Source of the DNA: Stella humosa
Lineage (GTDB): Bacteria > Pseudomonadota > Alphaproteobacteria > ATCC43930 > Allostellaceae
DNA: 64,000 bases
Reading direction: 5' to 3'
Assembly (NCBI RefSeq): GCF_006738645.1
Contig: NZ_AP019700.1
Coordinates: 5,328,351-5,392,350, forward strand
The notes beneath the pieces were generated by a model. It made no database searches and had not been told where the DNA came from. It saw only the letters and a program-made list of their open reading frames with translations. Each line of letters opens with the position of its first letter. Within the stretch, counting starts at the first letter, position 1. The translations under genes and the position numbers were made by a program. This document shows positions 27,497 through 37,337 of the stretch, in pieces.

Positions 27497-29120
27497 CGCA
27501 GGCGGACGTGGCGGTGACGACGACCGCCATGGCGGCCGCAGCCGCAATGGCGCCGCTGTCGTTCATGTTGACGATGGCGACCGAGGCCAGCTTAGTCTGG
27601 GCGGTGTAGATGAAGATGACGGCCGAGACCGTCGTCATCGCGTTCACGAAGAGGTAGATCGCGATGTTGATGATCGCCGGCAGGCAGACCGGCACGGTCA
27701 CTCGCAGGAAGGTGCGCCAGAACGGCACCTGGAGCGAGGCCGACACCGCCTCGAACTCGGGATCGAGCTGCTTCAGCGCCGTCGTCGCCGTCAGGTGCGC
27801 GACTGTATAGAAGTGCGCCACGGTGCACAGCACCAGCAGCGCCATGGTGCCGTAGAGGAAGCCGAACGGGTTGCCCGGCGCATTGAAGAAGAAGACGTAG
27901 GCCAGCCCCAGCACCAGCCCCGGCACCGCCAGCGGCACCATCGCCATCAGGTGGAAGAGGGTGCGGGCGGGAGCCGAGCCCTTGCCCTTCTCCACCAGGT
28001 ATGCACCCGTGAAGATGACGGCCGTGCCGACGATCGCCGTGGCGGCCGCCATCCTCAGGCTGTTTAAGTAGGATCGCCAGCCGTCGGAATCGAAGTCGTC
28101 GAAGATGTAGTTGGCGAAACCCAGCGACAGGTTGTAGGGCCACAGCTTCACCAGCGAGGCGAAGATGGCGGTGCCGAGGATGCCGAGGATGACGGCGCCC
28201 ACCGCCGCGCAGAACCCCAGCATCGCCCAGTCGCGCAGGGCCTTGGGCTGCGGCACCAGGGGCACCGAGCGCGCACCCAGCAACGCCACTTGGCGACGCT
28301 GCACCAGCCGGTCGACGACGAACGAGGCCAGCGCCGGGATGATGAGGATGACCGCGACGACAGCACCCATCTGGAAGTTCTGCTGGCCCATCACCTGCTT
28401 GTAGACGTCGGTCGCCAGCACGTTGAAGCGCCCGCCGATGACGACGGGGATGCCGAAATCGGTCATCACCAGGGTGAAGACGACGAAGCCGGCACTGACC
28501 AGCCCGTACTTGGCGCTGGGCAGGGTGACGGTGAAGAAGACGCGGCGGTGGCTGGTGCCGAGTGCCTGGGCGGCCTCGTAGAGGCGGGCATCGGCCAGGG
28601 ACAGGGCCGTCGTCAGGATCAGCAGGGCATGGGGGAAGCAGTAGAAGACCTGGCCCATGACGATGCCGATCGGGCCATAGATCGATTCCCCCATCAGCAG
28701 GCCGCGGATCATGCCCTGGTTGCCGAAGAGATAGACCAGCGCGATCGCCGGCAGCATCGACGGCGACAGGATCGGCACCAGCGCGATCCCGGTCAGCAGC
28801 CCCTTGCCCGGCACGCAGGTCCGCGTCAGCGCATAGGCGTAGACGAAGGCGAGCGGCACTACGATCAGCGTCGTCAGGCCCGCCACGAACAGGCTGTTCA
28901 GGATCGAATCGGCCAGGCTGGGCGTGGCGAAGAATCGTGCGTAGTTGGCCAGCCCCACGAAGCCGCCGGCGCGGTCCTCGAAGCTCTTGGACAGGATCGA
29001 CCATAGCGGCAGCACGATCGCCAGCAACAGGCAGAGGATGATCAGCGCCAGGCAGGCCCGCAGCACCCAGGCCTCGCGGTCGAACCGCAGCGAGCGGCCG
29101 CCGACCGACTGGACGCTCAT
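27429..29120 (-). CDS. fused two-domain ABC permease (putative 2-aminoethylphosphonate/iron type)
   Basis: A 563-residue permease made of two fused BPD domains with about 12 helices and two EAA loops (YEAAQALGTSHRRVFFTVTLP and FEAVSASLQVPFWRTFLRVTVP, in part). Such fusions occur in FbpB-type ferric transporters and in the group named PhnU2 (putative 2-aminoethylphosphonate permease). The binding protein upstream resembles PhnS2. The start ATG overlaps the ATPase stop (ATGA). Its 3' end overlaps the TetR gene by 68 bases. No phosphonate catabolic gene is in the window. Confidence 0.9.
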   Translation of the reverse strand: MSVQSVGGRSLRFDREAWVLRACLALIILCLLLAIVLPLWSILSKSFEDRAGGFVGLANYARFFATPSLADSILNSLFVAGLTTLIVVPLAFVYAYALTRTCVPGKGLLTGIALVPILSPSMLPAIALVYLFGNQGMIRGLLMGESIYGPIGIVMGQVFYCFPHALLILTTALSLADARLYEAAQALGTSHRRVFFTVTLPSAKYGLVSAGFVVFTLVMTDFGIPVVIGGRFNVLATDVYKQVMGQQNFQMGAVVAVILIIPALASFVVDRLVQRRQVALLGARSVPLVPQPKALRDWAMLGFCAAVGAVILGILGTAIFASLVKLWPYNLSLGFANYIFDDFDSDGWRSYLNSLRMAAATAIVGTAVIFTGAYLVEKGKGSAPARTLFHLMAMVPLAVPGLVLGLAYVFFFNAPGNPFGFLYGTMALLVLCTVAHFYTVAHLTATTALKQLDPEFEAVSASLQVPFWRTFLRVTVPVCLPAIINIAIYLFVNAMTTVSAVIFIYTAQTKLASVAIVNMNDSGAIAAAAAMAVVVTATSACVKLAETLVSGVLLRRTQRWRKR

Positions 29121-30235
29121 TCCGGCGCGCCTGCGAAGACCCGCACCCGTTCCGGCGGCAGGGCCACGGTCACCGTCCGGCCCAGTTCCAGGCCGAGATC
29201 GGTGATCGCATTCAGCGAGAAATCCGCCAGCACCGGCATGCCGGGCAATGCCGGCGCCCGCAGCCGCGCGCGCACGACCGGCCCCAGGAACTCCGTCGCC
29301 TCGATGGTGGCCGAGAAGGCGTTGGGCGTGTCGCGGCCGACATTGCGGATGATGAAATCCTCCGGCCGGGCGCAGGCGGTGCAGGTCTGGCCGATGGGCG
29401 ACCCGCCGGGCGGCACCCGCAGGTCGAGCGTGCCGAGCCGCACGCGGTCGGCCGTCGAGCGCATGCCGGTCAGAAAGTTCATGGTGCCGACGAAGCCCGC
29501 CACGAACATCGTGCCCGGCGTGCGATAGATGGCGTCCGGCGTGTCGACCTGTTCGATGTGCCCGTGATTCATCACCACGATCCGGTCGGCGATCGAGATC
29601 GCCTCCTCCTGGTCGTGGGTGACCATGATCGTGGTGACGCCGAGCCGGCGCTGAAGCTCGCGGATCTCGCCGCGCAGCCGCAGGCGCACGCGCGCGTCCA
29701 GCGCCGAGAGCGGCTCGTCGAGCAGCAGCAGGCCCGGCCGCGTGGCCAGCGCCCTGGCCAACGCGACACGCTGCTGCTGGCCGCCCGAGAGCTGGCTCGG
29801 ATACTTGGCCCCGCTGCCCAGCATGCCGATCATCGCCAGCAGTTCCTCGACCCGCACCGCGATCTCGGGCCGCTTCATCCGCCGGTTGACCAGACCGTAG
29901 GCGACGTTCTCCTCCACCGTCAGGTTGGGAAAGAGCGCGTAGGACTGGAACACGATGCCGTAGTCGCGCTGCGACGGCGGCAGGTACGAGATGTCGCGGC
30001 CGGCCTGGATGATCGTGCCGCGCGTCTGCGGGTCGAGACCGGCGATGGCCCGCAGGAGCGTGGTCTTGCCACAGCCCGACGGCCCCAGGAAGCAGACGAA
30101 CTCCCCCTCCTGGATCGTCAGGTCGATGTCGCTCAACGCCGTGAAGCCGCCGAACCGCTTCTCCAGCCCGGCGACCGACAGATAAGGCAGGCGCCCGCCC
30201 GCGGGCACGGGACGGGCGCCGGGTTCACTCCGCAT
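29117..30235 (-). CDS. ABC transporter ATP-binding protein (putative 2-aminoethylphosphonate/iron type)
   Basis: A 372-residue ATPase with Walker A LGPSGCGKTT, Q-loop YGIVFQSYALFPNLTV, signature LSGGQQQRVALARA, Walker B LLLLDEPLSALD and a TOBE-like C-terminus containing ACARPEDFII. It is like PhnT2 or FbpC. It lies between the binding-protein gene (13 bases upstream) and the fused permease, which it overlaps by four bases, so the three genes form a tight operon. Confidence 0.93.
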   Translation of the reverse strand: MRSEPGARPVPAGGRLPYLSVAGLEKRFGGFTALSDIDLTIQEGEFVCFLGPSGCGKTTLLRAIAGLDPQTRGTIIQAGRDISYLPPSQRDYGIVFQSYALFPNLTVEENVAYGLVNRRMKRPEIAVRVEELLAMIGMLGSGAKYPSQLSGGQQQRVALARALATRPGLLLLDEPLSALDARVRLRLRGEIRELQRRLGVTTIMVTHDQEEAISIADRIVVMNHGHIEQVDTPDAIYRTPGTMFVAGFVGTMNFLTGMRSTADRVRLGTLDLRVPPGGSPIGQTCTACARPEDFIIRNVGRDTPNAFSATIEATEFLGPVVRARLRAPALPGMPVLADFSLNAITDLGLELGRTVTVALPPERVRVFAGAPE

Positions 30236-30248
30236 GGGAGGGGAAGCC

Positions 30249-31271
30249 CTACTTCTTCGGCGCCGACTTGCCGTCGTAGCGCTTCGTCCATTCCGTCAGG
30301 ATCGCGTCGCGATTCTTGGCCGAGAAGGCAAAGTCGTTCTTGATCATCTTGGCCTCGGCGTCCTTGGGATAGTTCGCCACTTCCTTGTTGACCCCGGGAT
30401 AGGCGACCACGCCGAAGTAGTTGTTGAAGAGGACGTTGGCGTCCTTGGTCGCCGTCCAGTCCATCAGCTTCTTGGCAGCTTCGAGGTTCTTGGTGCCCTT
30501 GTGGATGGCCGACGCCTCCAGGTCCCAGCCCACGCCCTCGGTCGGCAGGATGACCGAGATCGGCGCGCCCTTGGTCTTTTCCTGGGCGGCGCGATACTCG
30601 AACGAGATGCCGACGACGTACTCGCCGCGGGCGGCCTGGACGCAAGGGGCAGAACCCGAATGGGTGTAGACGGCCACGTTCTGGTGCAGGCCGTCCATGT
30701 ACTTCCAGCCGGGCGCCTCGCCCATCGACTGCAGCCAGCCGCTGACGGACAGGAACCCCGTGCCCGACGAGGCCGGGTTCGGCATGACGATCTGGCCGCG
30801 ATACTCGGGCTTCAGCAGGTCGGCCCAGCTCGTCGGCTGCGGGATGTTCTTCTTCTGACCCTCGACCGTGTTGTAGCAGACGGCCGACATGTAGGCGTCC
30901 ATGCCGATCCAGGCCGGCGGGTTCTTCGCGTCGCGGAAGGCTGGCCGCAACTGGTCGGCGCCGCGCACCGCGTAAGGCTCGATCATCCCTTCGTTCTCGA
31001 ACAGGATGAGGCTGGTGACGGCCACGCCCATGATCACGTCGGCCTTCGGGTTGGCCTTCTCGGCCAGCAGGCGGGCGGTGATGACGCCGGTCGAATCGCG
31101 CACCCAGACGATCTCGACATCGGGGTTGGCCGCCTCGAACGCTGCCTTGTAGGGGCGAAGCTGCTCGTTCTCGAGCGCCGTATAGACCGTGAGCTGGGTC
31201 TTGGCCGACGCCGCCCCCGCCGCCAGTGCCGCCGCGAGCGCCACCACGAATCCCGTACCGAACCTCGTCAT
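30249..31271 (-). CDS. periplasmic substrate-binding protein (PhnS2-like)
   Basis: A 340-residue binding protein. Residues 1-23 are a Sec signal peptide ending ASA, and the mature protein begins KTQLTVYTALENEQLRPYK. IVWVRDSTGVITARLLAEK and IVMPNPASSGTGFL closely follow the pattern of the putative 2-aminoethylphosphonate binding group (PhnS2), itself close to ferric-binding FbpA proteins. The Tyr pair needed for Fe(III) binding in FbpA was not located, favouring an organic ligand. The ATG at 31271 is chosen because it begins the signal peptide and has a GGGG site nearby. Confidence 0.9.
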   Translation of the reverse strand: MTRFGTGFVVALAAALAAGAASAKTQLTVYTALENEQLRPYKAAFEAANPDVEIVWVRDSTGVITARLLAEKANPKADVIMGVAVTSLILFENEGMIEPYAVRGADQLRPAFRDAKNPPAWIGMDAYMSAVCYNTVEGQKKNIPQPTSWADLLKPEYRGQIVMPNPASSGTGFLSVSGWLQSMGEAPGWKYMDGLHQNVAVYTHSGSAPCVQAARGEYVVGISFEYRAAQEKTKGAPISVILPTEGVGWDLEASAIHKGTKNLEAAKKLMDWTATKDANVLFNNYFGVVAYPGVNKEVANYPKDAEAKMIKNDFAFSAKNRDAILTEWTKRYDGKSAPKK

Positions 31272-31592
31272 CGCGAACCCCGCCTGTCCTTGTTTGGCCG
31301 AACACAGTCGACGCACGGAGCATGCCATCAAATTGTTACGGTCCGGCGCAACGCGTTCGTTGGCGGCGATGATGCAACTTTTTCGACCATGCGCCCACAG
31401 CTTCTTTGGACCGCCGATAGAGACAGGCCCGGCCTCTGGTAGCGCGGTGGTTGGCGCGGTCTGCAGTCAGGCTACGGCTTGACGCCACGAAGCATCGGCC
31501 GCTAGCGTCGTCGCCACGATGGATAAGATCGGCCGCCAGCGCCCGGATAAGGTGCGGCGGATCCGGCGACCATGATGGGGAAGGAAACGACC
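31272..31592. promoter_or_regulatory. 321-base divergent intergenic region
   Basis: The gap between two divergent binding-protein genes holds no credible gene. It contains an AT-richer stretch at 31325-31385 (CATCAAATTGTTACGG and GCAACTTTTTCG) and a plus-strand candidate promoter at 31479-31507. I could not identify a convincing minus-strand promoter. Confidence 0.4.
31479..31507 (+). promoter_or_regulatory. candidate promoter for the Liv-type operon
   Basis: TTGACG (31479-31484), a 17-base spacer and CTAGCG (31502-31507) give a good -35 and a GC-shifted -10. The predicted start near 31514 leaves a leader of about 80 bases before the binding-protein ATG. Confidence 0.45.
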
Positions 31593-32876
31593 ATGCGCAG
31601 CGTATTGCTCGCCGCGGCAGGCATTGCCGCCGGCTTTTCCACGGCCTCCGCCCAGGACGTGCGGATCGGCGTCCTCTACGACCTGTCCGGCCCGCTTGCC
31701 GCCGCCGGCTCGGTCGCGTCGGCCGTCGGTGCCAACATCGCCATCGAGATGGTGAACGAGAAGGGCGGCATCCTCGGCAAGCACAAGATCGTGCCGATCG
31801 CGGCCGACGCCCAGAGCAAGGCCGACGTCGCCATCAACGAGGCCGAGCGCCTGCTGAGCCAGGAGAAGGCCGACGTCCTGCTGGGCGTGTTCTCGTCGGC
31901 CCACGCCGTGCCGATCGCCCAGAAGGTCGACACCCAGAAGAAGATCTTCTGGATCACCACGGCGATCGCCACGGCCGTCTTCAAGGACCGCAACCTGCAG
32001 TACTCGTTCCGCGCCCAGGTCCATTCCGACCAGTTCGGCGCGGCATCCACCGACTTCCTGGCCGAAATCGCCAAGTCCAAGCTCGGCGTCGAGGCCAAGG
32101 ATATCAAAGTCGCGATCATCTACGAGGACGGCCCCTACGGCGTCGGCGTGGCCTCGGCCAACGAGAGCGGGGCCAAGCGCCACGGCATGCAGATCGTCCT
32201 CAAGGAGGGCTATGCCGCGACCTCGCCCGACCTGTCGTCGCTGGTGACGAAGCTGCGCCGCGCCCGCCCCGACGTGATCCTGCACACCGGCTACAACCCG
32301 GACATCACCCTGCTGCTGCGCCAGTCGCGCGAGCAGGGCCTGCGCTTCAAGGCGCTGATCGGCCATGGCGCCGGCTATGGCCAGATCGACAAGCTGGTGG
32401 AGACCTTCGGCAAGGATGTCGACCACGTCTTCAACGTCGACCCCGTCGCGGCCCAGTTGCTCGATCCCAAGTCGCTGAAGCCCGGCATCGGCGACCTGAC
32501 GGCCGAGATGGTCCGTCGCTACAAGGAAAAGACCGGCGCCAAGGAAGTGCCGCCGCACGCCAGCATGGGCTTCAACCAGACCTGGATCCTGCTCGACAGC
32601 GTGCTGCCGGCAGCCATGCAGAAGCATGGCGGGTTCGGCGCCGAGGCGATCCGCAAGGCGGCACTCGAGGTCGACATTCCCGAGGGCGGCACCGTGCAGG
32701 GCTACGGCGTGAAGTTCTTCGAGCCCGGGACGCCGATGGCGGGCCAGAACGAGCGGTCGAGCCCGGTCGTAATGCAGTATGTCGGCGGCGAGACCAAGAT
32801 CGCCTGGCCGACGGCCTTGCGCACGATCGACCCCGTGATCCCGCTGCCGGCGAGCTCGCCCTACGGCATGCGCTGA
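31593..32876 (+). CDS. branched-chain amino acid-type substrate-binding protein
   Basis: A 427-residue periplasmic binding protein of the Leu/Ile/Val or type 6 group, with a signal peptide ending TASAQ near residue 21. RIGVLYDLSGPLAAAGSV, EMVNEKGGILG and VIGVFSSAHAVPIA-like segments identify it. A GGGGAAGGAAA ribosome site favours ATG 31593 over an upstream ATG seven codons earlier. It is the first gene of a five-gene plus-strand operon that continues with two ATPases, two permeases and aspartate dehydrogenase. Ligand specificity cannot be read; a dicarboxylic amino acid or amide is suggested by the last gene. Confidence 0.93.
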   Translation: MRSVLLAAAGIAAGFSTASAQDVRIGVLYDLSGPLAAAGSVASAVGANIAIEMVNEKGGILGKHKIVPIAADAQSKADVAINEAERLLSQEKADVLLGVFSSAHAVPIAQKVDTQKKIFWITTAIATAVFKDRNLQYSFRAQVHSDQFGAASTDFLAEIAKSKLGVEAKDIKVAIIYEDGPYGVGVASANESGAKRHGMQIVLKEGYAATSPDLSSLVTKLRRARPDVILHTGYNPDITLLLRQSREQGLRFKALIGHGAGYGQIDKLVETFGKDVDHVFNVDPVAAQLLDPKSLKPGIGDLTAEMVRRYKEKTGAKEVPPHASMGFNQTWILLDSVLPAAMQKHGGFGAEAIRKAALEVDIPEGGTVQGYGVKFFEPGTPMAGQNERSSPVVMQYVGGETKIAWPTALRTIDPVIPLPASSPYGMR

Positions 32877-32906
32877 GGGGCGGGCGACGCCAGCCGGGAC
32901 CGGCGC

Positions 32907-33624
32907 ATGCTGGAGGTGGAGGGGTTGACGCGAACCTTTGGCGGGTTCGTGGCCGTCAACGCCGTGTCCTTCTCGGTCGCCCAGGGGGAGATCCTTGGGC
33001 TGATCGGGCCGAACGGGTCGGGCAAGAGCACGACCTTCAACCTGATCTCGGGCGCGCTGGCGCCGACCCGGGGCTCGATCCGCTTCGAGGGGACCGAGCT
33101 GGGGGGCCGGTCGGCCAGCGACATCGTCCATCGCGGACTGGCCCGCACGTTCCAGATCCCGCGGCCGTTCCGCAAGCTGTCGATCCTGGAGAATGCCATC
33201 GTGGCCGCCCATTTCGGCCGCGCCGGGCGGATCGACCGGGCGACGGCCGAGGAGCGCGCGCGCGGCGCGCTCGCCCTGGTCGGGCTGCCGACCGATGCCG
33301 ACGCCCGGGTGGATGGGCTGGGCGCCGCCGGCCTGAAGAAGCTGGAGCTGGCGCGCGCGCTGGCGACCCAGCCGCGGCTGCTGCTGGCCGACGAAAGCCT
33401 GGGCGGGCTCGACCATTCCGAGATGCAGCAGGCGGCCGACATGCTGCGCCGCGTCCGTGGCGAGATGGGCATCACCATCGTCTGGGTCGAACACATCATG
33501 GGCGTGCTGATGAAGGTGGTCGACCGGGTGATGGTGCTGCACCACGGCGAGAAGGTGGCCGAGGGGTTGCCCGCCGACGTCGTCCGCGACCCGCGCGTCA
33601 TCGAGGTCTATCTGGGCCGGGACC

Positions 33625-33638
<14 letters not shown>
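32907..33638 (+). CDS. ABC transporter ATP-binding protein, LivG type
   Basis: A 243-residue ATPase: Walker A IGPNGSGKST, the LivG-like ARTFQIPRPFRKLSILEN segment and Walker B LLLADESLGGLD. The usual signature motif LSxGQ is degenerate here (LGAAGLKKLELARA), as in a number of LivG proteins. It is one of the two ATPases of the hydrophobic-amino-acid type importer. The last 14 bases overlap the next ATPase gene if that gene starts at 33625. Confidence 0.92.
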
Positions 33639-34380
<742 letters not shown>

Positions 34381-34393
34381 GGAAGGGACCCCC

Positions 34394-35269
34394 ATGGACT
34401 TTCTCGTGCCCGACATCTTCCTGGTCGAGGCGATCGTCAACGGCATCCTGCTGGGCGGCATCCTGGCGCTGCTGGCGCTGGGCCTCAACCTCATCTTCGG
34501 CGTCATCGACGTCGTGTGGATATCCTACGCCGAGCTGGTGATGTGCGGCATGTACGCCATCTACTGGCTCTATGCCGTCCATGGCGTGCCGCTGCCGATC
34601 GCGGCCGTCATCGCCATCGTCTTCGTCGCCATCCTGGGCGTGCTGGTCCACAAGCTCATCATCTCGCCCATCCTGGGATCGGCGCCGATCAACCAGCTGC
34701 TGGCGACGGGCGGGCTGCTCTTCTTCCTCCAGAGCTTCGCGACGCTGCTGTTCGGGGCGGACTTCCGCAACATCGGCCTGCGCCTGCCGATCATCGAGGT
34801 GGGCGACCTCTTCATCAGCTTCGCCCGCCTGCTGGCGTTCGGCGCAGCCCTTCTCGGCATGATCGGATTGTGGCTGTTCCTCAAGCGGACCTATGTCGGC
34901 ACCGCCATCCGCGCCATCGCCCAGGATCGCGAGATCATGATCCTGATGGGGGTCGACCCCAAGCGGGTCTATCTCATCACCTCGGCACTGGGCGGCGGCC
35001 TGGCGGGCCTGGCGTCGGCGCTGCTGGTGCTGCAATACGACGTGCACCCCTTCATCGGCCTGTCCTTCGGGCCGATCACCTTCATGATCTGCGTGCTGGG
35101 CGGGCTCGGCAGCATGATCGGCGGCTTCGTCGCCGCCTTCATCATGAGCCAGATCATCTCGGTCGGCGGTTTCTACACCTCGATCGAGCTGTCCTACGTG
35201 CTGGCCTTCCTGCTCTTCATCGTGATGATCTTCGTGCGACCGCAGGGCCTGTTTGGGGTGAAGTCGTGA
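34394..35269 (+). CDS. branched-chain amino acid-type ABC permease, LivH type
   Basis: A 291-residue permease with eight or so helices. The LivH signature GLNLIFGVIDVVWISYAELVM and the LTRTYVGTAIRAIAQDRE-like loop, followed by GGLGSMIGGFVAA, are typical. A GAGGAAGGGA ribosome site precedes the ATG. Its stop overlaps the LivM start as GTGA, so the two permeases are translationally coupled. Confidence 0.93.
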   Translation: MDFLVPDIFLVEAIVNGILLGGILALLALGLNLIFGVIDVVWISYAELVMCGMYAIYWLYAVHGVPLPIAAVIAIVFVAILGVLVHKLIISPILGSAPINQLLATGGLLFFLQSFATLLFGADFRNIGLRLPIIEVGDLFISFARLLAFGAALLGMIGLWLFLKRTYVGTAIRAIAQDREIMILMGVDPKRVYLITSALGGGLAGLASALLVLQYDVHPFIGLSFGPITFMICVLGGLGSMIGGFVAAFIMSQIISVGGFYTSIELSYVLAFLLFIVMIFVRPQGLFGVKS

Positions 35270-36216
35270 AGGCGGGCTGGATCCTGCTCGGGCTGGCGCT
35301 GCTGCTGCCGCCGTTCCTGCCGATCTCCGACTACACGCTGCACATCCTGATCCTCATCCTGCTCTGGGCCTTCGTCTATACGAGCTGGACGGTGATGGGG
35401 CGCTTCGGGCTGGTGTCGCTGGGCCACGGCGCATTCCTCGGCCTCGGCACCTACGCGACGGCCCTGCTGTGGAACCACTACGGCCTGTCGCCGTGGCTGG
35501 GCCTGCCGCTCGGTATCGTGGTCGCCGTCGTCGTGGCCCTGGTCATCGGCTATCCCTGCTCGCGCCTGAAGGTCGTGGGTCACTACTTCGCGCTGGTGAC
35601 CCTGGCCCTGACCGAGGTGGTGCGGCTGTCGATCGTCGCCTGGCGCGACGTCACCGGCGGCTCGCTCGGCATGACGCCCAATACGGTGCCGCCGAACAGC
35701 CTGGAGGCGATGCAGTTCACCCGCCCGACCTGGTACTGGGTGGCGCTTTCGGCCTGGGCCCTCGGCCTCTATGTCTGGCACCGGGTCGACCGCAGCATGA
35801 CGCGATCGGCCATGGATGCGATCGCCGACGACGAGACGGCGGCCGCCGCCGTCGGCATCGACGTCACCCGGCAGAAGCTGACGGTGACGACCATCAGTGC
35901 GGCGATGACGGCGCTGGGCGGCGGCCTCGTCGGCCAGTACCAGATGTACATCAACCCCGAGACGATGGCCGGCGTCGGGGTCTCGCTGCAGATCGTCTTC
36001 GCGGCGATCTCGGGCGGGATGTACGTCATCCTCGGCCCCACGGTCGGCGCCATCCTGACCATCGTGCTGCAGGAATACCTGCGTGTCCTCTTCGGCACCC
36101 GCTTCATCGGCGCGGCGGCCACCATCTATGGCGCGATGCTGATCCTCTTCATCATCTACATGCCCAACGGCATCTGCGGGGTGATCGTGGACAAGCTGCG
36201 AAAGCGCAGGGCGTGA
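35266..36216 (+). CDS. branched-chain amino acid-type ABC permease, LivM type
   Basis: A 316-residue permease with LivM features: FGLVSLGHGAFLGLGTYATALLW, the SAMDAIADDETAAAAVGIDVTRQKL loop and GGMYVILGPTVGA. The GTG at 35266 overlaps the LivH stop; longer open frames upstream are antisense-like shadows of LivH. The stop in turn overlaps the next gene's GTG. This completes the five-subunit importer. Confidence 0.92.
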   Translation: MKAGWILLGLALLLPPFLPISDYTLHILILILLWAFVYTSWTVMGRFGLVSLGHGAFLGLGTYATALLWNHYGLSPWLGLPLGIVVAVVVALVIGYPCSRLKVVGHYFALVTLALTEVVRLSIVAWRDVTGGSLGMTPNTVPPNSLEAMQFTRPTWYWVALSAWALGLYVWHRVDRSMTRSAMDAIADDETAAAAVGIDVTRQKLTVTTISAAMTALGGGLVGQYQMYINPETMAGVGVSLQIVFAAISGGMYVILGPTVGAILTIVLQEYLRVLFGTRFIGAAATIYGAMLILFIIYMPNGICGVIVDKLRKRRA

Positions 36217-37016
36217 CCCGCACCTATCGCATCGGCCTGATCGGCCTGGGCGCCATCGGCCGCGACCTGCTCGAGCGGATCGGCACCGGCACACTGGGGC
36301 CGATCGAGGCGGCTGCCGTCCTGGTACGCCGTCCGCGACCGGACAGCGGCGTGCCGGGGCTGACCCATGATCCCGACCGATTCTTCGCCGCCGGCTTCGA
36401 TGCCGTCGTCGAGGGCGCCGGCCACCAGGCCGTTCGCGACCATGGCGAGCGCGCGCTGCGGGCCGGGGCCGATCTCCTTCTCACCTCGGTCGGCGCGCTG
36501 ACCGACGATGCGCTCTTTGCCCGCCTGCAGCAGGCCGCGTCGGACAGCGGGCGACGACTGATCCTGCCGTCGGCCGGCATCGGCGCGCTCGACATCCTGG
36601 CCGCCGGCGCGGTCGGCGGCCTCGACCGGGTGACGGTCACCGTGCGCAAGGATCCGCTGTCCTGGAAGGGAACGATCGCCGAGCGGCAGGTCGACCTCGA
36701 CGGGCTGACGGCGCCGTTCGTCCTGCATGACGGGCCGGTGCGCGAGGGGGCCCGCGCCTACCCGCAGAACGTCAACATCTCCGCCGCGGCCGCCCTGGCC
36801 GGCATCGGGCTCGATCGCACGCGCCTCGTCATCGTCGCCGACCCCGGCATCACCGTGCATGTTGTCGAGATCGAGGCCGAGGGGCATTTCGGGCGCTTCA
36901 CCTTCCGGGAGGAGATCATCCCGACCGACGACAACCCGAAGACCGGGCGCCTCGTCGCCATGGCGGTCGCCAAGACCGTGCGCCAGCTCGCCAGCCCCCT
37001 GGTGATCGGCGCCTGA
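36213..37016 (+). CDS. L-aspartate dehydrogenase (NadX-like)
   Basis: A 267-residue NAD(P)-dependent oxidoreductase. The N-terminal Rossmann motif is GLIGLGAIGRDLLERI. The catalytic-domain motifs PQNVNISAAAALAGIG and ADPGITVHVVEIEAEGHFG are those of aspartate dehydrogenase, which converts L-aspartate to oxaloacetate/iminoaspartate and can feed NAD synthesis. No nadA or nadC gene is nearby. The GTG start overlaps the LivM stop, so enzyme and importer are translationally coupled; the enzyme probably acts on the imported compound. Related family members also use other amino acids. Confidence 0.87.
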   Translation: MTRTYRIGLIGLGAIGRDLLERIGTGTLGPIEAAAVLVRRPRPDSGVPGLTHDPDRFFAAGFDAVVEGAGHQAVRDHGERALRAGADLLLTSVGALTDDALFARLQQAASDSGRRLILPSAGIGALDILAAGAVGGLDRVTVTVRKDPLSWKGTIAERQVDLDGLTAPFVLHDGPVREGARAYPQNVNISAAAALAGIGLDRTRLVIVADPGITVHVVEIEAEGHFGRFTFREEIIPTDDNPKTGRLVAMAVAKTVRQLASPLVIGA

Positions 37017-37027
37017 GGCCGCGGCGC

Positions 37028-37073
37028 CTCTTCGATTGGCAACTCTTCGATCAGGCAACCCTTTGATCTGACA
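37028..37073. repeat. three degenerate 15-16 base tandem repeats
   Basis: Copies at 37028-37042 (CTCTTCGATTGGCAA), 37043-37058 (CTCTTCGATCAGGCAA) and 37059-37073 (CCCTTTGATCTGACA) follow each other directly. The first two share the nine bases CTCTTCGAT. They lie in the 149-base gap between aspartate dehydrogenase and the 47-residue gene. A regulator-binding array or a slippage remnant are both possible. Confidence 0.55.
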
Positions 37074-37165
37074 GGGCGCGCAAAAGGGCGTACCATCGGC
37101 CGGGCGTCGCGCCCCGCCTGTCGCCGACATCGCCGCGCGCGATCCCGCCCATCCCGGAGTGCCCC

Positions 37166-37309
37166 ATGGCCAAGGGTCAGCAGCGCAGCAATCGTGAAAC
37201 CAAGAAGCCCAAGCAGGCCGCCAAGACGAAGACCGGCCCGATCGTCTCCCCCTTCTCCACCCTGCCACCCGGCAAGGCGCCGGCCGCCGGCGCCCCCAAG
37301 AAGAAGTAG
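37166..37309 (+). CDS. small basic conserved protein, 47 residues
   Basis: A 47-residue ORF starting MAKGQQRSNRETKKPKQ and ending APKKK. A GGAG site lies six bases upstream of the ATG at 37166. The protein is very basic and low in hydrophobic residues, without a membrane segment; it probably binds nucleic acid or is intrinsically disordered. Short proteins that begin with K-G-Q-x-RSNRE-KKPK are widespread as hypothetical proteins in alphaproteobacteria, from memory. No function is known. Confidence 0.7.
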   Translation: MAKGQQRSNRETKKPKQAAKTKTGPIVSPFSTLPPGKAPAAGAPKKK

Positions 37310-37337
37310 GCTGGCCGGCCGTCGCCAGCGCCGCGCG

